Source: VXPQ01 sp965232485 (GTDB taxonomy: Bacteria > Bacteroidota > Rhodothermia > Rhodothermales > VXPQ01). Taken from it: a stretch of 64,000 nt of DNA. The stretch covers positions 3,098,099 to 3,162,098 of the forward strand of contig OZ246975.1 in NCBI GenBank assembly GCA_965232485.1. The letters are read 5' to 3'. The notes beneath the pieces are model-generated. The model had not been told where the DNA came from. It saw only the letters and a list, made by a program, of their open reading frames with translations, and did not search any database. Below, in pieces: positions 24,741 to 34,285 of the stretch. The number at the start of each line of letters is the position of its first letter. Positions within the stretch are counted from its first letter, which is position 1. The position numbers were made by a program, and so were the translations under genes.

Positions 24741-26002
24741 TGCGTCGCAACGCCGCCATGCTCGCGCAGCAGGGCGGCGATTTCATCTCTTCCCTCGGCG
24801 ATCGCAATATCGAGCGGGGTGCGCCCGTCGCTGTTTTTTGCGTTGACGTCTGCGCCGTGGTCGAGCAGTAATTGAGTAATCTCTACATTACCAGAATAGT
24901 AAATTGGTGTTTGTTCGTAAGCATCTCTTATTTCTACATCCGCTCCATTATTTATAAGTATTTCAATAATATCTTTTTGGCCTTTCGATATTGCATAATG
25001 GAACGGTGTATCTCCGTCTACGCCACTATTCATATTCATGTTCGCACCATTAGCTAATAATAATTCTATCATACCTCTCATATCTCTCGATATCGCTACA
25101 TGAAGCGGCGTAATTCCATGATCTTCCGTGGCATTCACATCCGCTCCATTTTTTATCAATAATTCAGCAATATTTATTTCTCCGTTTCGTAATGCTACAT
25201 ATAGTGGTGTAAATCCGGAGTAATAATTTCTTGCATTCACATCTGCGCCGCTCTTGATAAGTACCTTCGCAACTTCCGCATTGTCGGCGGTATGCAGAGG
25301 AGTGCCGCCATCGGACATTGCATGTATGTCCGCTCCGTTATCTATTAATATTTGTGTTATCTCTGCATTAGAGGCAATATGAAGCGGGGTAATCCTGGTT
25401 TCCGCCCATTTATTGACCTTTGCTCCATTGGCGATTAACAATTCAACCATATCCGTATTGCCCCGCTCGGCTGCTCCATGGAGTGGAGTTCCGGTTTCAT
25501 CACGTGCATTTACCTCTGCGCCGTTATCTATTAAAAATTGTGCAATGTTTACATTTTCTATCATCTGAAGAGAGTTTGATGGATCCGCGCCACGATCTAA
25601 CAATAATTGTGCAATTTTTATATTTTTTGCATATCCCAATGTAGATACGGTTACTATTCCATTTTCTATCTCTCGCTCTGTTTGGGCTCCATTATCCAGC
25701 AACAATCGCATAATGTCCAGATCGCCAAGAATCGTCGCCGCCTCAAGGGGCGTATATCCAATATATAGCCAGGAATCGTCTTCCTCATAATACCAATATT
25801 CGTTTACATCCTTTCCCTCTTTTATGAGCGTTTGCACCGTTTCCGCGTCGCCGCGCAATGTAGCCTGAAGCAGCGCAGGCACGTAGACGCTGTCCGCATC
25901 GATTAATTCGTTAATCTTTTCAAATCCATCCTGCCCAAACGCCGGCGTGGAGTCTACGACAGAAAAGACAAGAACGGCAAGGGGTACAAGGATGCGTTTC
26001 AT
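24737..26002 (-). CDS. exported ankyrin-repeat protein
   Basis: A 421-residue protein: signal peptide (MKRILVPLAVLVFSVVDSTP to AFGQ) then about 11 ankyrin repeats from residue 40 to the end, with many units of the form G-x-TPLHxA and NGADVNA. ATG 26002 is chosen for the signal; an upstream ATG at 26059 gives a poor N-terminus. The middle (about 24870-25700) is strikingly AT-rich compared with its ends, as if repeats of foreign origin were inserted or amplified. Ankyrin arrays bind proteins; in the periplasm they often act as immunity or inhibitor proteins. It overlaps galK by four bases, with no evident metabolic link. Confidence 0.85.
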   Translation of the reverse strand: MKRILVPLAVLVFSVVDSTPAFGQDGFEKINELIDADSVYVPALLQATLRGDAETVQTLIKEGKDVNEYWYYEEDDSWLYIGYTPLEAATILGDLDIMRLLLDNGAQTEREIENGIVTVSTLGYAKNIKIAQLLLDRGADPSNSLQMIENVNIAQFLIDNGAEVNARDETGTPLHGAAERGNTDMVELLIANGAKVNKWAETRITPLHIASNAEITQILIDNGADIHAMSDGGTPLHTADNAEVAKVLIKSGADVNARNYYSGFTPLYVALRNGEINIAELLIKNGADVNATEDHGITPLHVAISRDMRGMIELLLANGANMNMNSGVDGDTPFHYAISKGQKDIIEILINNGADVEIRDAYEQTPIYYSGNVEITQLLLDHGADVNAKNSDGRTPLDIAIAEGRDEIAALLREHGGVATQ

Positions 26003-26169
26003 GGGCGTATTCGTATTTGGAACCGCGATGTAATGTATATCCACAGGCATGAGGGGCAATCCTCACGCAAGCGCCTTCTTGGGGCTGGGGCCGTATTTGT
26101 TCTCGCCCGGCTCGCTATCCAGCAACGGCGGGCCCGATGCAATATAACAAACCTGCCCCGACTTTGCCC

Positions 26170-26317
26170 TTACCAGAAGATCGCGTACAGCGCGATCGTG
26201 GCCAGCACCACCGCCCCGGCCATCCATTTCGCGCCGCGGGCGTGCTCCAGGTTCAGGTCCGAAACAGGAAGACGCTTCGGCTCGCGCAGGGGAAGCAGTA
26301 GCCGGACGACAGGCGCC
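26170..26317 (-). pseudogene. sodium:solute symporter C-terminal remnant
   Basis: Directly downstream of the DUF411 stop, the minus strand reads VRLLLPLREPKRLPVSDLNL then EHARGAKWMAGAVVLATIAL and YAIFW before TAA. This ending (a charged loop, then one final membrane helix closing YAIFW) is that of SSS-family symporters. No upstream part of the transporter exists in the window; the DUF411 gene occupies that place. It is a fragment left by deletion or insertion. Confidence 0.6.
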
Positions 26318-26770
26318 TTATCGGGAAGCGAAGATGCGCCGTCCCCCGTCTTTCCCTACGGCGATGACGTCGTACGGCTCGCTGCGGGGGCCTTCCATGC
26401 CCGGCGAACCTATGGGCATGCCGGGAACCGCCAGGCCCGCAATCGGCGCTTTCGTATCCAGCATGCGCTGGATTTCTTCGGCAGGCACATGGCCCTCCAC
26501 GAAATATTCGCCGATCACCGCCGTATGACAGGAGCCCAAGTCGCCGGGAATCCCGTGCCGTATCTTTATGGGCGTCACGTCGCTGAGGTCCACGACCTTG
26601 ACGCGGAATCCGTTCGCCTCAAGGTGATCCACCCATTTGGCGCAGCACCCGCACGTGGGCGACTTGTACGCCGTAACGACCTCCCCGGCAGAGGAAGTGC
26701 GGGCAATGAGTACGCCGCACGTGACGAGGGCGCCCAATAAAAACGCGAGAAGGAGATACTTTTTGTTCAT
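26318..26770 (-). CDS. DUF411 metal-binding protein
   Basis: A 150-residue exported protein with one N-terminal helix (KKYLLLAFLLGALVTCGVLI) followed by a DUF411 domain. The hallmark SPTCGCCAKWVDHL gives a CxxC pair near residues 40-45; GIPGDLGSCHTAVIGEYFVEGHVPAEEI and GLAVPGMPIGSPGME complete the family. DUF411 proteins are associated with copper or other metal handling in the periplasm. It appears to be a single gene, with a MITE fragment in its upstream region. Confidence 0.85.
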   Translation of the reverse strand: MNKKYLLLAFLLGALVTCGVLIARTSSAGEVVTAYKSPTCGCCAKWVDHLEANGFRVKVVDLSDVTPIKIRHGIPGDLGSCHTAVIGEYFVEGHVPAEEIQRMLDTKAPIAGLAVPGMPIGSPGMEGPRSEPYDVIAVGKDGGRRIFASR

Positions 26771-26919
26771 GAAAGCATATACCGTACGCCTTGCGGAACG
26801 TTCCGGCGCCCCGCTGCATGAAACGGCCCTGCGGCGAGGCGTCCTTCGCAGCGATCGAAAAGCGCGTTCGCGGCCCGGAGTCGCAGGCGTAACGAGCGCT
26901 GCGCTCCGTATCTCGGGAT

Positions 26920-26954
26920 GCGCTGATCGAAGTGGACTTGATCAGAGCGCCCCT
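26920..26954. repeat. MITE-family right end (copy D)
   Basis: The first 28 bases are identical to the end of copy A (14883-14910), and GCGCCCCT follows. CTGATC and GATCAG within it form a near-palindrome. No left end was found in the 130 bases upstream. It lies 60 bases before the cytochrome gene. Confidence 0.72.
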
Positions 26955-27013
26955 CGTATATTTCCTGTATCCTTACATTCCCTGACCTGCGACCCGCAAT
27001 CCCCGTAGCGGCA

Positions 27014-29839
27014 GTGCCGGATTCCGACAAACATAGCGCGCCCTTAAAACCTTCGAAGCGCCCGGACGTGTCGCCTGCGCTTCCGGGGTCGCCCGAATCG
27101 GGCCGTTCGAAGCCCGCGCGGCGACGGTATACGCGGTTGCCGCCCATACAGCGCAAGATCGTGAGCGTGGTCCTCGGCGGGTACGCCGCGCTGTTGGTCA
27201 ACAGCATTTTCCTGTTGCTGTTCGACCGCTCCACGGCGCTCGTCTATATGAGCAATGTGCTCCTGCATATTTGCCTGGGGATCCTGCTGATTGCGCCCGC
27301 CATCGCTTTCCTGGTCATGCATCTCCTGAAGATGCCGCTCCGGATGAACCGGCGCGCGACGAGGGCCGGCGTGTTTACGGCCCTGTCGTTGATTACCCTG
27401 TTTGCGACGGGTATTGCGCTGGTGGCCGTCGGCGCGTCATACCGGTGGATACTGTGGACGCATATCGTGACGGCGGCGACGTCCGTGGGGGGCTTCATCC
27501 TGCATGTGTCGCTGAAGCGCGGCGCGCGCTACCATTTCCTGCAATGGGGAGATATGTGGAAGCAGGGACCGGGCGCGGCGCTCCGGCACCCGCTGAGCCT
27601 GACCGCGTTGGGCGGGGCGGCGCTCGTGGCCGGGTTCATCGTGGCGCCCTGGGCGATGACGCGCACGGGCGTGTACGTGCAGGAGGCCCCGCCTGGGGAA
27701 GGGGCTGGAGAAGGCGCGGCGCCCGGCTACGCGGCGGCGCTCACGGCGGGACCGTTTGCGCAGTCGCAATCGGTGGTCGCGGGCGGCGGCCTGTTGCCCG
27801 ACGAAGCGCTGGCCGGTTCCGAGCGATGCGGACAGGATGGATGCCATCCTGACATGTATGCGCAGTGGTCTGAATCGATGCACCGTTTTTCGTCTTTCAA
27901 CAACCCGTGGTACAAGAAGAGCGTGGAGGCGATGATCGCCGAAAGCGGCGCCGAACCTGCGCGCTGGTGCGCATCCTGCCACGATCCCGTGGTGCTTTTC
28001 GGGGGGCGGTTCGACGAGGCGCCGCTGGATATGGACCACTGGACGGCGCACGAGGGCCTCACATGCCTTTCCTGCCATGCCGTAGAGGGGTTGCGCGATG
28101 TGCGGGGCAATGGCCGCTATGCGATCGCTGCGCCGGACGAATATCCGTTTGCGCGCGCCGAAGAAGGGCTGGGCCAGTGGGTGCATAATGTGCTGGTGCG
28201 CGCCAAGCCCGAGCCGCACCGCCAGGCCATGCTGAAGCCGGTTCACAAAACACCCGAGTTTTGCGGAACGTGCCACAAGGTGGGGATTCCTCCCGAGGTG
28301 AACGATTATCGCTGGAAACGCGGGCAGAACGAATACGACAATTGGCACAACAGCGGCGTGAGCGGCAAGATTGTCCGGTCGTTTTACCTTCCCGAGACGC
28401 CCTCGAATTGCGTCACGTGCCATATGCCGCTCGAACCCTCGAACGACATGGGGAACGACGGCGGATTGATACGCAGCCACCGGTTCGCCGCCGCCAATAC
28501 GGCGGTCCCGTTCGTCAACGGGCACCCTGCGCAACTGGCCGAGGCCCAGCATAATCTGTCCAAAGGCATTGCGCTCATTGACATTTTCCGGGTTCGGGTG
28601 AACGGGCGTGCGTACGGTCCGGATCGCCCGCTGCCTGTCTTGCATCCGGGGGATCGCGTGCAGGCGGACATCGTGATTCGCAACAAGGGCGTGGGCCATA
28701 CGCTGCCCGGCGGCACGAACGATTCCAACGAACTGTGGGTGGAGTTTCTTGCACGGGACGCCTCCGGAGAGACCGTACTGGCTTCCGGATTGCTCGACGA
28801 TGCCGGGCGGGTCGATTCCACGGCCCATTTTCTTGGAAGCGTGCTGGTGGACCGGCAGAGCCGGATCATTGACCGGCGCAACGTGCAGGACTGGGTGACG
28901 AATGTGTATGCGAATGTGATCGGGCCGGGCGCGGCGCGCAACGTCCATTACGATTTTGTCGTGCCGCCGGGCGTTTCAATCACCGCGCTGAAGGCGACGC
29001 TTCGACACCGGAAATTCAAGTGGTACCTGAATGAATGGACGTTTCGCGGTGTGCGGAAAGGAGAAGATCCGGACGGGGAATATGGCGATATGCCGGACGG
29101 GCGTCCCTGGGCCTTGGATCCAGACAAGACCGCGCCCGCCTTGCCGCTGACCGACATGGCCGTACACGAGCGCCGGGCCGGGGGCGCTGCGCCCGATTCG
29201 CTTTCTGCGACTTCGGCCCGTCCGCTATGGGAGCGGTGGAACGATTTCGGCATAGGGCGTCTCCTTGAAACGGATACGCGCGGGGCCATCGAAGCCTTTG
29301 AGCGGGTTGCGGAACTGGCTCCGGACAACCCGGAAGGGCCCATCAATATGGCGCGTGCATTTATCGCGGAAGGGCAACTGGATCGCGCCACCGAGGCGCT
29401 TGAGGAAGCCGAGCGCCGCCGTCCCGGTTATCTGAAGACGGCCTGGCTGCGCGGGGAGGTGCACAAGGCGTCCGCAGAGTACGACGAAGCGCTGGACGAG
29501 TGGCTGGCCGTGGTGGACGCCTATCCCGAAGACCGCGTGCTGCTGCTCGGTATTGGCCGGATTCATTATCTTGCGGGCCGTTACGAAGAGGCGCTTCCGT
29601 GGTTCGACCGGGTATTGACCATCGATCCGGAACATGTCGGCGTTTTGTACAACAGGATGCTGGCGCTTGGCGCATTGGGACGAACCGAAGCCTTCGAACA
29701 AGCTCGCGAACGGTACGAATACCACAAGGACGATGAAAACGCCCCCGCAGTCGCGTCGCCGTACAAGCAGGCGCATCCCATGGATAACCGGGAAGCCCAG
29801 GCTCTGCACGAGCATGGACTGCATCCGGTTCGTTATTGA
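27014..29839 (+). CDS. membrane multihaem cytochrome c with TPR domain
   Basis: A 941-residue protein with three parts. Residues 48-215 hold about five membrane helices. A periplasmic cytochrome domain has haem motifs CxxCH at 319 (CASCH), 351 (CLSCH), 417 (CGTCH) and 466 (CVTCH), plus a CGQDGCH (272) with a wider spacing that may also bind haem. After a beta-rich region (TLPGGTNDSNELWVEF), about 745-915 contains TPRs (AIEAFERVAELAPDNPEGPI, RYEEALPWFDRVLTIDPEHV). The start is a GTG. The layout suggests an electron-transfer protein tied to a scaffold. The UnbV/VCBS gene follows after 10 bases and probably shares its transcript. Confidence 0.83.
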   Translation: MPDSDKHSAPLKPSKRPDVSPALPGSPESGRSKPARRRYTRLPPIQRKIVSVVLGGYAALLVNSIFLLLFDRSTALVYMSNVLLHICLGILLIAPAIAFLVMHLLKMPLRMNRRATRAGVFTALSLITLFATGIALVAVGASYRWILWTHIVTAATSVGGFILHVSLKRGARYHFLQWGDMWKQGPGAALRHPLSLTALGGAALVAGFIVAPWAMTRTGVYVQEAPPGEGAGEGAAPGYAAALTAGPFAQSQSVVAGGGLLPDEALAGSERCGQDGCHPDMYAQWSESMHRFSSFNNPWYKKSVEAMIAESGAEPARWCASCHDPVVLFGGRFDEAPLDMDHWTAHEGLTCLSCHAVEGLRDVRGNGRYAIAAPDEYPFARAEEGLGQWVHNVLVRAKPEPHRQAMLKPVHKTPEFCGTCHKVGIPPEVNDYRWKRGQNEYDNWHNSGVSGKIVRSFYLPETPSNCVTCHMPLEPSNDMGNDGGLIRSHRFAAANTAVPFVNGHPAQLAEAQHNLSKGIALIDIFRVRVNGRAYGPDRPLPVLHPGDRVQADIVIRNKGVGHTLPGGTNDSNELWVEFLARDASGETVLASGLLDDAGRVDSTAHFLGSVLVDRQSRIIDRRNVQDWVTNVYANVIGPGAARNVHYDFVVPPGVSITALKATLRHRKFKWYLNEWTFRGVRKGEDPDGEYGDMPDGRPWALDPDKTAPALPLTDMAVHERRAGGAAPDSLSATSARPLWERWNDFGIGRLLETDTRGAIEAFERVAELAPDNPEGPINMARAFIAEGQLDRATEALEEAERRRPGYLKTAWLRGEVHKASAEYDEALDEWLAVVDAYPEDRVLLLGIGRIHYLAGRYEEALPWFDRVLTIDPEHVGVLYNRMLALGALGRTEAFEQARERYEYHKDDENAPAVASPYKQAHPMDNREAQALHEHGLHPVRY

Positions 29840-29849
29840 GAGGCCGCGG

Positions 29850-31652
29850 ATGGAGAGATTCAGAACCCGTATTGCGGCATGTCCCGTATCGCTGCGCGTT
29901 GCGCTGGCCGCAGCGCTGCTTGCGGGCGTTGCGTCGGCCTGCGGCGGATCGCAGGACGAGGCGGAAGAAGCCCCGGCGCGCGCCTTTGCAGACAGGCTGG
30001 CCTTCGAGGACGTAACGCGCGCGGCCGGGCTTTCCGGCTTTCGCCACGAAACCGGCGCGCAGGGATGCGTCTGGTTTCCCGAATCGATGGGGTCGGGCGC
30101 GGCTTTTCTGGACTACGACGGAGATGGATGGCAGGATATTGCCCTGGCGGGCGGCGGACGCTGGTCCGATTATCCTTCCTGTTCGCCGTTTTCCGCCGCA
30201 AGCGATGCGGAGACGCTGCCCATCCGGCTGTACCGGAATCTTGGCGAAGGAGTATTCTCCGAAGTAACGAACCAGGCGGGGCTGGCGGGGTTCGCCGGCG
30301 TGCGCAGCGCCTACGGGTTGGGCATTGCCGCCGCGGATTACGACAGCGACGGGGATACCGACATTTACCTTTCCTCGCTGGGCGAAAATCTGCTTTTCCG
30401 CAACGAGCAGGGGATGTTCGTCGAGGTGGGCCGCGAGGCAGGCGTGGCGGGCGAGGCCGCGTGGAGTTCTTCTCCCATTTTTTTCGATGCGGACCGGGAC
30501 GGAGATATAGACCTGTACGTGGGGAATTATGTGGCGTGGTCTCCGGAGACGGACATTTATTGCTCCCTGGACGGGACGAACAAGAGCTATTGCACGCCGG
30601 AAACCTACGAGGGCATAGCGTCCCGTTTCTATCGGAATCGCGGAGACGGGACATTTGCGGACGAAACCGCTGAGGCCGGTTTTTTGCCGGCGGCGGGCAA
30701 AACGCTTGGCGTGGCGGAGCTGGATTTCAATCGGGACGGGTGGCCCGACCTGATGGTGGCGAACGATACGCAGCCCGATTATCTGTACGTAAACAACGGC
30801 GACGGCGCATTTTCGGAAAAGGGCGCGCTGAGCGGCGTCGCCTACGACGAGAATGGCAAGGCGCGCGCGGGGATGGGCGTGGATGCGGGCGTTGTGGACA
30901 GTACGGGACAGGCGTCCGTGTTCGTAGGCAATTTTTCGTCGGAAATGATCGGGGCGTACCGGCATTTGCACGACGGATTGTTCATAGATCGCGCGGCGTT
31001 GTCGCAGATCGGGCGCCCCTCGCTGTTGACGCTCACGTTCGCCGTTTTGCTTGCGGATTTCGATCTCGATACGGACCTCGATCTGTTTGCGGCGAACGGG
31101 CATGTGCAGCCGGAAATAGAGACGGTCCAGGATAATGTGGGCTACGAAGAGAAGCCGCATCTGTTTTTGAATCGGGGAGACGGTACGTTCGAGGATGTGG
31201 CGCCTGCGCTGGGCGGGGCGCTCACCGGGGAATTCGTGGCGCGCGGGGCAGCCGCTGCGGATTACGACCGCGACGGCGATATCGACATTCTGATAGTCGA
31301 AAACGGCGGGGGCGCCCATCTGTGGCGGAACCGGCTGCTGGAAAACGGGACGCCCGACGACAACCCCGTTTTTCTTCGCGTGATGCTGGAAGGGGAAGCC
31401 AGCAACCGGGAAGGTCTTTCTTCGTCCGTGGAAGTCGTGCTGAACGGTCTTCGAATGGAGCGCCGCGTCCGCACCGGGTCCAGTTATTTGTCCCAGAGCG
31501 AGTTGCCCGTTACGTTCGGGCTGGGCAAGCATGCGGTAGCCGACAGTCTGATTATCCGGTGGCCCAGCGGCGCGGTGGATCGCTTCGCCCAGGTCGAAGG
31601 GAACCGGCAATACCGGGTTACGGAGGGCGCGGCCCGGCTGACTGCGTGGTGA
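29850..31652 (+). CDS. VCBS/FG-GAP protein with UnbV (ASPIC) domain, lipoprotein
   Basis: A 600-residue exported protein. The N-terminus is a lipoprotein signal (LAAALLAGVASAC). Repeated calcium-binding FG-GAP units follow, for example FLDYDGDGWQDIAL, AADYDSDGDTDIYL, FDADRDGDIDLYV, LDFNRDGWPDLMV and AADYDRDGDIDILI, a seven-bladed propeller. The C-terminal 80 residues match UnbV/ASPIC (VEVVLNGLRMERRVRTGSSY, VTFGLGK, IIRWPSGAVD). These CRTAC1-like proteins are common with surface protein complexes of marine Bacteroidota relatives; the exact role is unknown. It begins 10 bases after the cytochrome stop. ATG 29850 is chosen for the signal peptide. Confidence 0.85.
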   Translation: MERFRTRIAACPVSLRVALAAALLAGVASACGGSQDEAEEAPARAFADRLAFEDVTRAAGLSGFRHETGAQGCVWFPESMGSGAAFLDYDGDGWQDIALAGGGRWSDYPSCSPFSAASDAETLPIRLYRNLGEGVFSEVTNQAGLAGFAGVRSAYGLGIAAADYDSDGDTDIYLSSLGENLLFRNEQGMFVEVGREAGVAGEAAWSSSPIFFDADRDGDIDLYVGNYVAWSPETDIYCSLDGTNKSYCTPETYEGIASRFYRNRGDGTFADETAEAGFLPAAGKTLGVAELDFNRDGWPDLMVANDTQPDYLYVNNGDGAFSEKGALSGVAYDENGKARAGMGVDAGVVDSTGQASVFVGNFSSEMIGAYRHLHDGLFIDRAALSQIGRPSLLTLTFAVLLADFDLDTDLDLFAANGHVQPEIETVQDNVGYEEKPHLFLNRGDGTFEDVAPALGGALTGEFVARGAAAADYDRDGDIDILIVENGGGAHLWRNRLLENGTPDDNPVFLRVMLEGEASNREGLSSSVEVVLNGLRMERRVRTGSSYLSQSELPVTFGLGKHAVADSLIIRWPSGAVDRFAQVEGNRQYRVTEGAARLTAW

Positions 31653-31686
31653 GCAGGCAGGTTTTTGTCGAAAGCCTTCCGGGACG

Positions 31687-34230
31687 ATGCATACCCATTC
31701 CTTGCAGACCATGCCGCCGAAGCAAACTCCCTCGCAGGATGGGAGCGGGCCATCGCGCCAGGGCAAAGCGGTTCGCCGGATACGCCGGGCAGCGGCATGG
31801 GCGCTGGGCGGCCTGCTGTTTCTGGCGATCGCGGCGGCGGTCGGGGGGCGCTGGTATCTGGGCCGATCGATTCAGCCGCGTTCCGGCGCCGTCGAAGTGG
31901 CTGGCTTGTCCGCCCCGGCGCACATTGCTTTCGATGAGTGGGCCATTCCGCGTATTCGGGCCGTCACCGAACGAGACGCCATGCGAGCGCAGGGTTTCGT
32001 ACACGCTTCCGAACGCCTGTGGCAACTCGAAATGTATCAACGCGTGGCGCAAGGACGCCTCGCCGAGCTGTTCGGCGAACCGGCGCTGGGGGCGGACAAA
32101 CTCCTTCGGACGCTCGACCTGTGGGGCGCGGCGGGGCGGGAACTGGCTACGCTTCCGCCGCCGGTTCTCGAACTTCTCGAAGCCTATGCGGAAGGGGTTA
32201 ACGCGCGCCTGACTGCCTGGCGAGGCCCCTGGCCCCCCGAGTTCGCGATCCTCGGCGTCGAACCCCAGCCATGGAGTCCGCAGGCTTCGCTGGCCATTGC
32301 GCGCATCATGACGTTCGATTTGGCGAAATGGCAGGGAGAACTGGATCGGATCGAAGCGCTTGCCCGGCTTCCCGCAACGCATCGCGCAGCGCTGTCGCCG
32401 CGTTATCCCGACTGGGGACCCACGATTTTGCAGGATTCCCTCGGCGGATTCGAGGGGATGGCGGAGGCGTCGCCGCAGCGGGAAAAAATTCGGGACGCGC
32501 CGTCGCTTGATGTCCGGCAAGGCCGTTTTGCTGAGGCGCCGTCGCCGCGCCCGCCGCTTGATCCGCTGGGATTGCTTTCCGGGCTGGGTTTGACGGCGTC
32601 CAATTCATGGGTTCTCGGCCCTTCCCGAACCGCCGACGGGTATCCGCTGCTCGCCAACGACACCCATCTGGGCTTGCGGGCTCCCTCGACATGGTATCTG
32701 AACGCCATCTCCATTGAAGAGTCTGATCGCCACGCGGCAGGATTTTCGATTCCGGGCGCACCGGCTATCGTGATAGGCCTTTCCCGCCGCATGGCGTGGG
32801 GATTTACCAATGCCTCCGTCGATGGCGCCGATTTCATCGCCGAGACCGTGAGCGAGGACGGAAGCCGGTATCTGGACGGCGAGGCATGGCGCCCTTTCGA
32901 AGTGCGGCGCGAACGCATTCGGGTGCGCGGGCGGGAGCAGCCGGTGGCGTGGAACGTCCGACGCACGGTGCGAGGCCCGATTATTACCGACGCGATCCCC
33001 GCGGGCGGGCTTGCGCTGTCCATGCTCTGGACCGGATTTCTGGAGCGCGGGCCGTTTCAATCTCTCCTGAATATCAATCGGGCGCGCACGGCGGAAGAGA
33101 TGCGCGAAGCCGGTCGGGGATTCAGCCAGCCGCACCAGAACCTTCTTTATGCTTCCGTTTCGGGAAGCGTGGGGTACCGTTTGACCGGCTCGGTCCCGTT
33201 GCGGCCCGACAGCGCGGTTGGCCCTGTCGTTTCCTTGCCTGAAGCGTGGCCCCGGGGCTGGACGGACTACCTTGACGAGGACGCGTTTCCTGCCTGGATC
33301 GATCCGCCTTCCGGGTACATCTCCACGGCCAATAACCTTCAGAGCCGGGCCTTGTTCGGACGGCTTGCGAGGGAATATTTTCCGCCGTTTCGGGCGAAAC
33401 GCATCGACGAGGCGGTTTCCCGCGCTTCCGGATGGACCCTGAACGACATGCGTCGCCTGCAACTGGATTCGAAGAGTTTGTGGGCCGGATCGAACCGGCG
33501 CCGCGCCGTCGCCGCCGCTCGCCGCATTGGCGAGGAGGAGTTGGCCGCCGCGCTTGCGCACTGGGACCTTACGCTCGAAACCCGGTCATCGGGCGCCGTT
33601 CCGTTTTTCGTTTGGCTGTATCGCCTGCGCGCCCTGATTGCGGCGGACGAACTGGGGGAGAATGGCGCGTTTCCGGCCTTCGCTTTTGCGCAAATGCTCG
33701 AAGAAGGCGATGCGCCGGGAACGCAACTGGCGCTTTGGGCCGACGACGCGCGCACGTCCGAAACCGAAACCCTTGCGCATTGGGAGGAAGAAGCGGCCCG
33801 TACGGCGGCGGCCTTCGCAGACGTCCGATGGGGCGAGGCGCATTTCGAGCGTTCGGCGCATCCGCTGGGAAGCGTAGCGTGGCTCGACAGGCTGTTCTCG
33901 TTTCATGTGGGGCCGTATCCGGCTCCGGGCGGGCCCTATACGCTGCGGGCCTCCGACCGCTCCTCGTGGTCTCCGCTTGAAGCCGCCTCGTGGAGCCCGC
34001 CATGGATTGGAGAAGCAGGCGTTTCCCAGCGCTTCGTGGCCCGGATGGCGCCGCCCGTTCCTGAAGGATACTTTTTTCTGCCCACCGGGCAATCCGGCAA
34101 TCCGCTGGACAAGCATTACCGGGACATGGCCGCCCGGTGGGACGAAGGGTTTCTTGTCGGGATGGTTCCCGGGGAGGCGTTGGCTTCTCCAGAGAATCTA
34201 TTGACGCTTGCGCCGCGCAGGCAACCATAG
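31687..34230 (+). CDS. penicillin acylase family amidohydrolase
   Basis: An 847-residue Ntn-hydrolase precursor with an N-terminal membrane anchor (WALGGLLFLAIAAAVGGRWY). The alpha part carries DEWAIPRIRAVTERDAMRAQ and GFVHASERLWQLEMYQRVAQ, the family signature. Self-cleavage should expose Ser305 of SNSW (TASNSWVLGPSRT), the nucleophile of the beta chain, followed by LANDTHLGLRAPS and GLSRRMAWGFTNASVD. Relatives hydrolyse amide-linked acyl groups such as penicillins, homoserine lactones or peptides; the substrate here is not evident. It lies 34 bases after the UnbV gene and belongs to the same run. Confidence 0.86.
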   Translation: MHTHSLQTMPPKQTPSQDGSGPSRQGKAVRRIRRAAAWALGGLLFLAIAAAVGGRWYLGRSIQPRSGAVEVAGLSAPAHIAFDEWAIPRIRAVTERDAMRAQGFVHASERLWQLEMYQRVAQGRLAELFGEPALGADKLLRTLDLWGAAGRELATLPPPVLELLEAYAEGVNARLTAWRGPWPPEFAILGVEPQPWSPQASLAIARIMTFDLAKWQGELDRIEALARLPATHRAALSPRYPDWGPTILQDSLGGFEGMAEASPQREKIRDAPSLDVRQGRFAEAPSPRPPLDPLGLLSGLGLTASNSWVLGPSRTADGYPLLANDTHLGLRAPSTWYLNAISIEESDRHAAGFSIPGAPAIVIGLSRRMAWGFTNASVDGADFIAETVSEDGSRYLDGEAWRPFEVRRERIRVRGREQPVAWNVRRTVRGPIITDAIPAGGLALSMLWTGFLERGPFQSLLNINRARTAEEMREAGRGFSQPHQNLLYASVSGSVGYRLTGSVPLRPDSAVGPVVSLPEAWPRGWTDYLDEDAFPAWIDPPSGYISTANNLQSRALFGRLAREYFPPFRAKRIDEAVSRASGWTLNDMRRLQLDSKSLWAGSNRRRAVAAARRIGEEELAAALAHWDLTLETRSSGAVPFFVWLYRLRALIAADELGENGAFPAFAFAQMLEEGDAPGTQLALWADDARTSETETLAHWEEEAARTAAAFADVRWGEAHFERSAHPLGSVAWLDRLFSFHVGPYPAPGGPYTLRASDRSSWSPLEAASWSPPWIGEAGVSQRFVARMAPPVPEGYFFLPTGQSGNPLDKHYRDMAARWDEGFLVGMVPGEALASPENLLTLAPRRQP

Positions 34231-34285
34231 AAGCGTTATATTGGCGGATATCCGGCAGCATATAATCACTATTCATTTTCTTGCA

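Noticed and set aside
29361..31766. 801-residue minus-strand frame
   Set aside because: It is the antisense shadow of the cytochrome and UnbV genes, rich in Arg, Pro and Gly with no domain.
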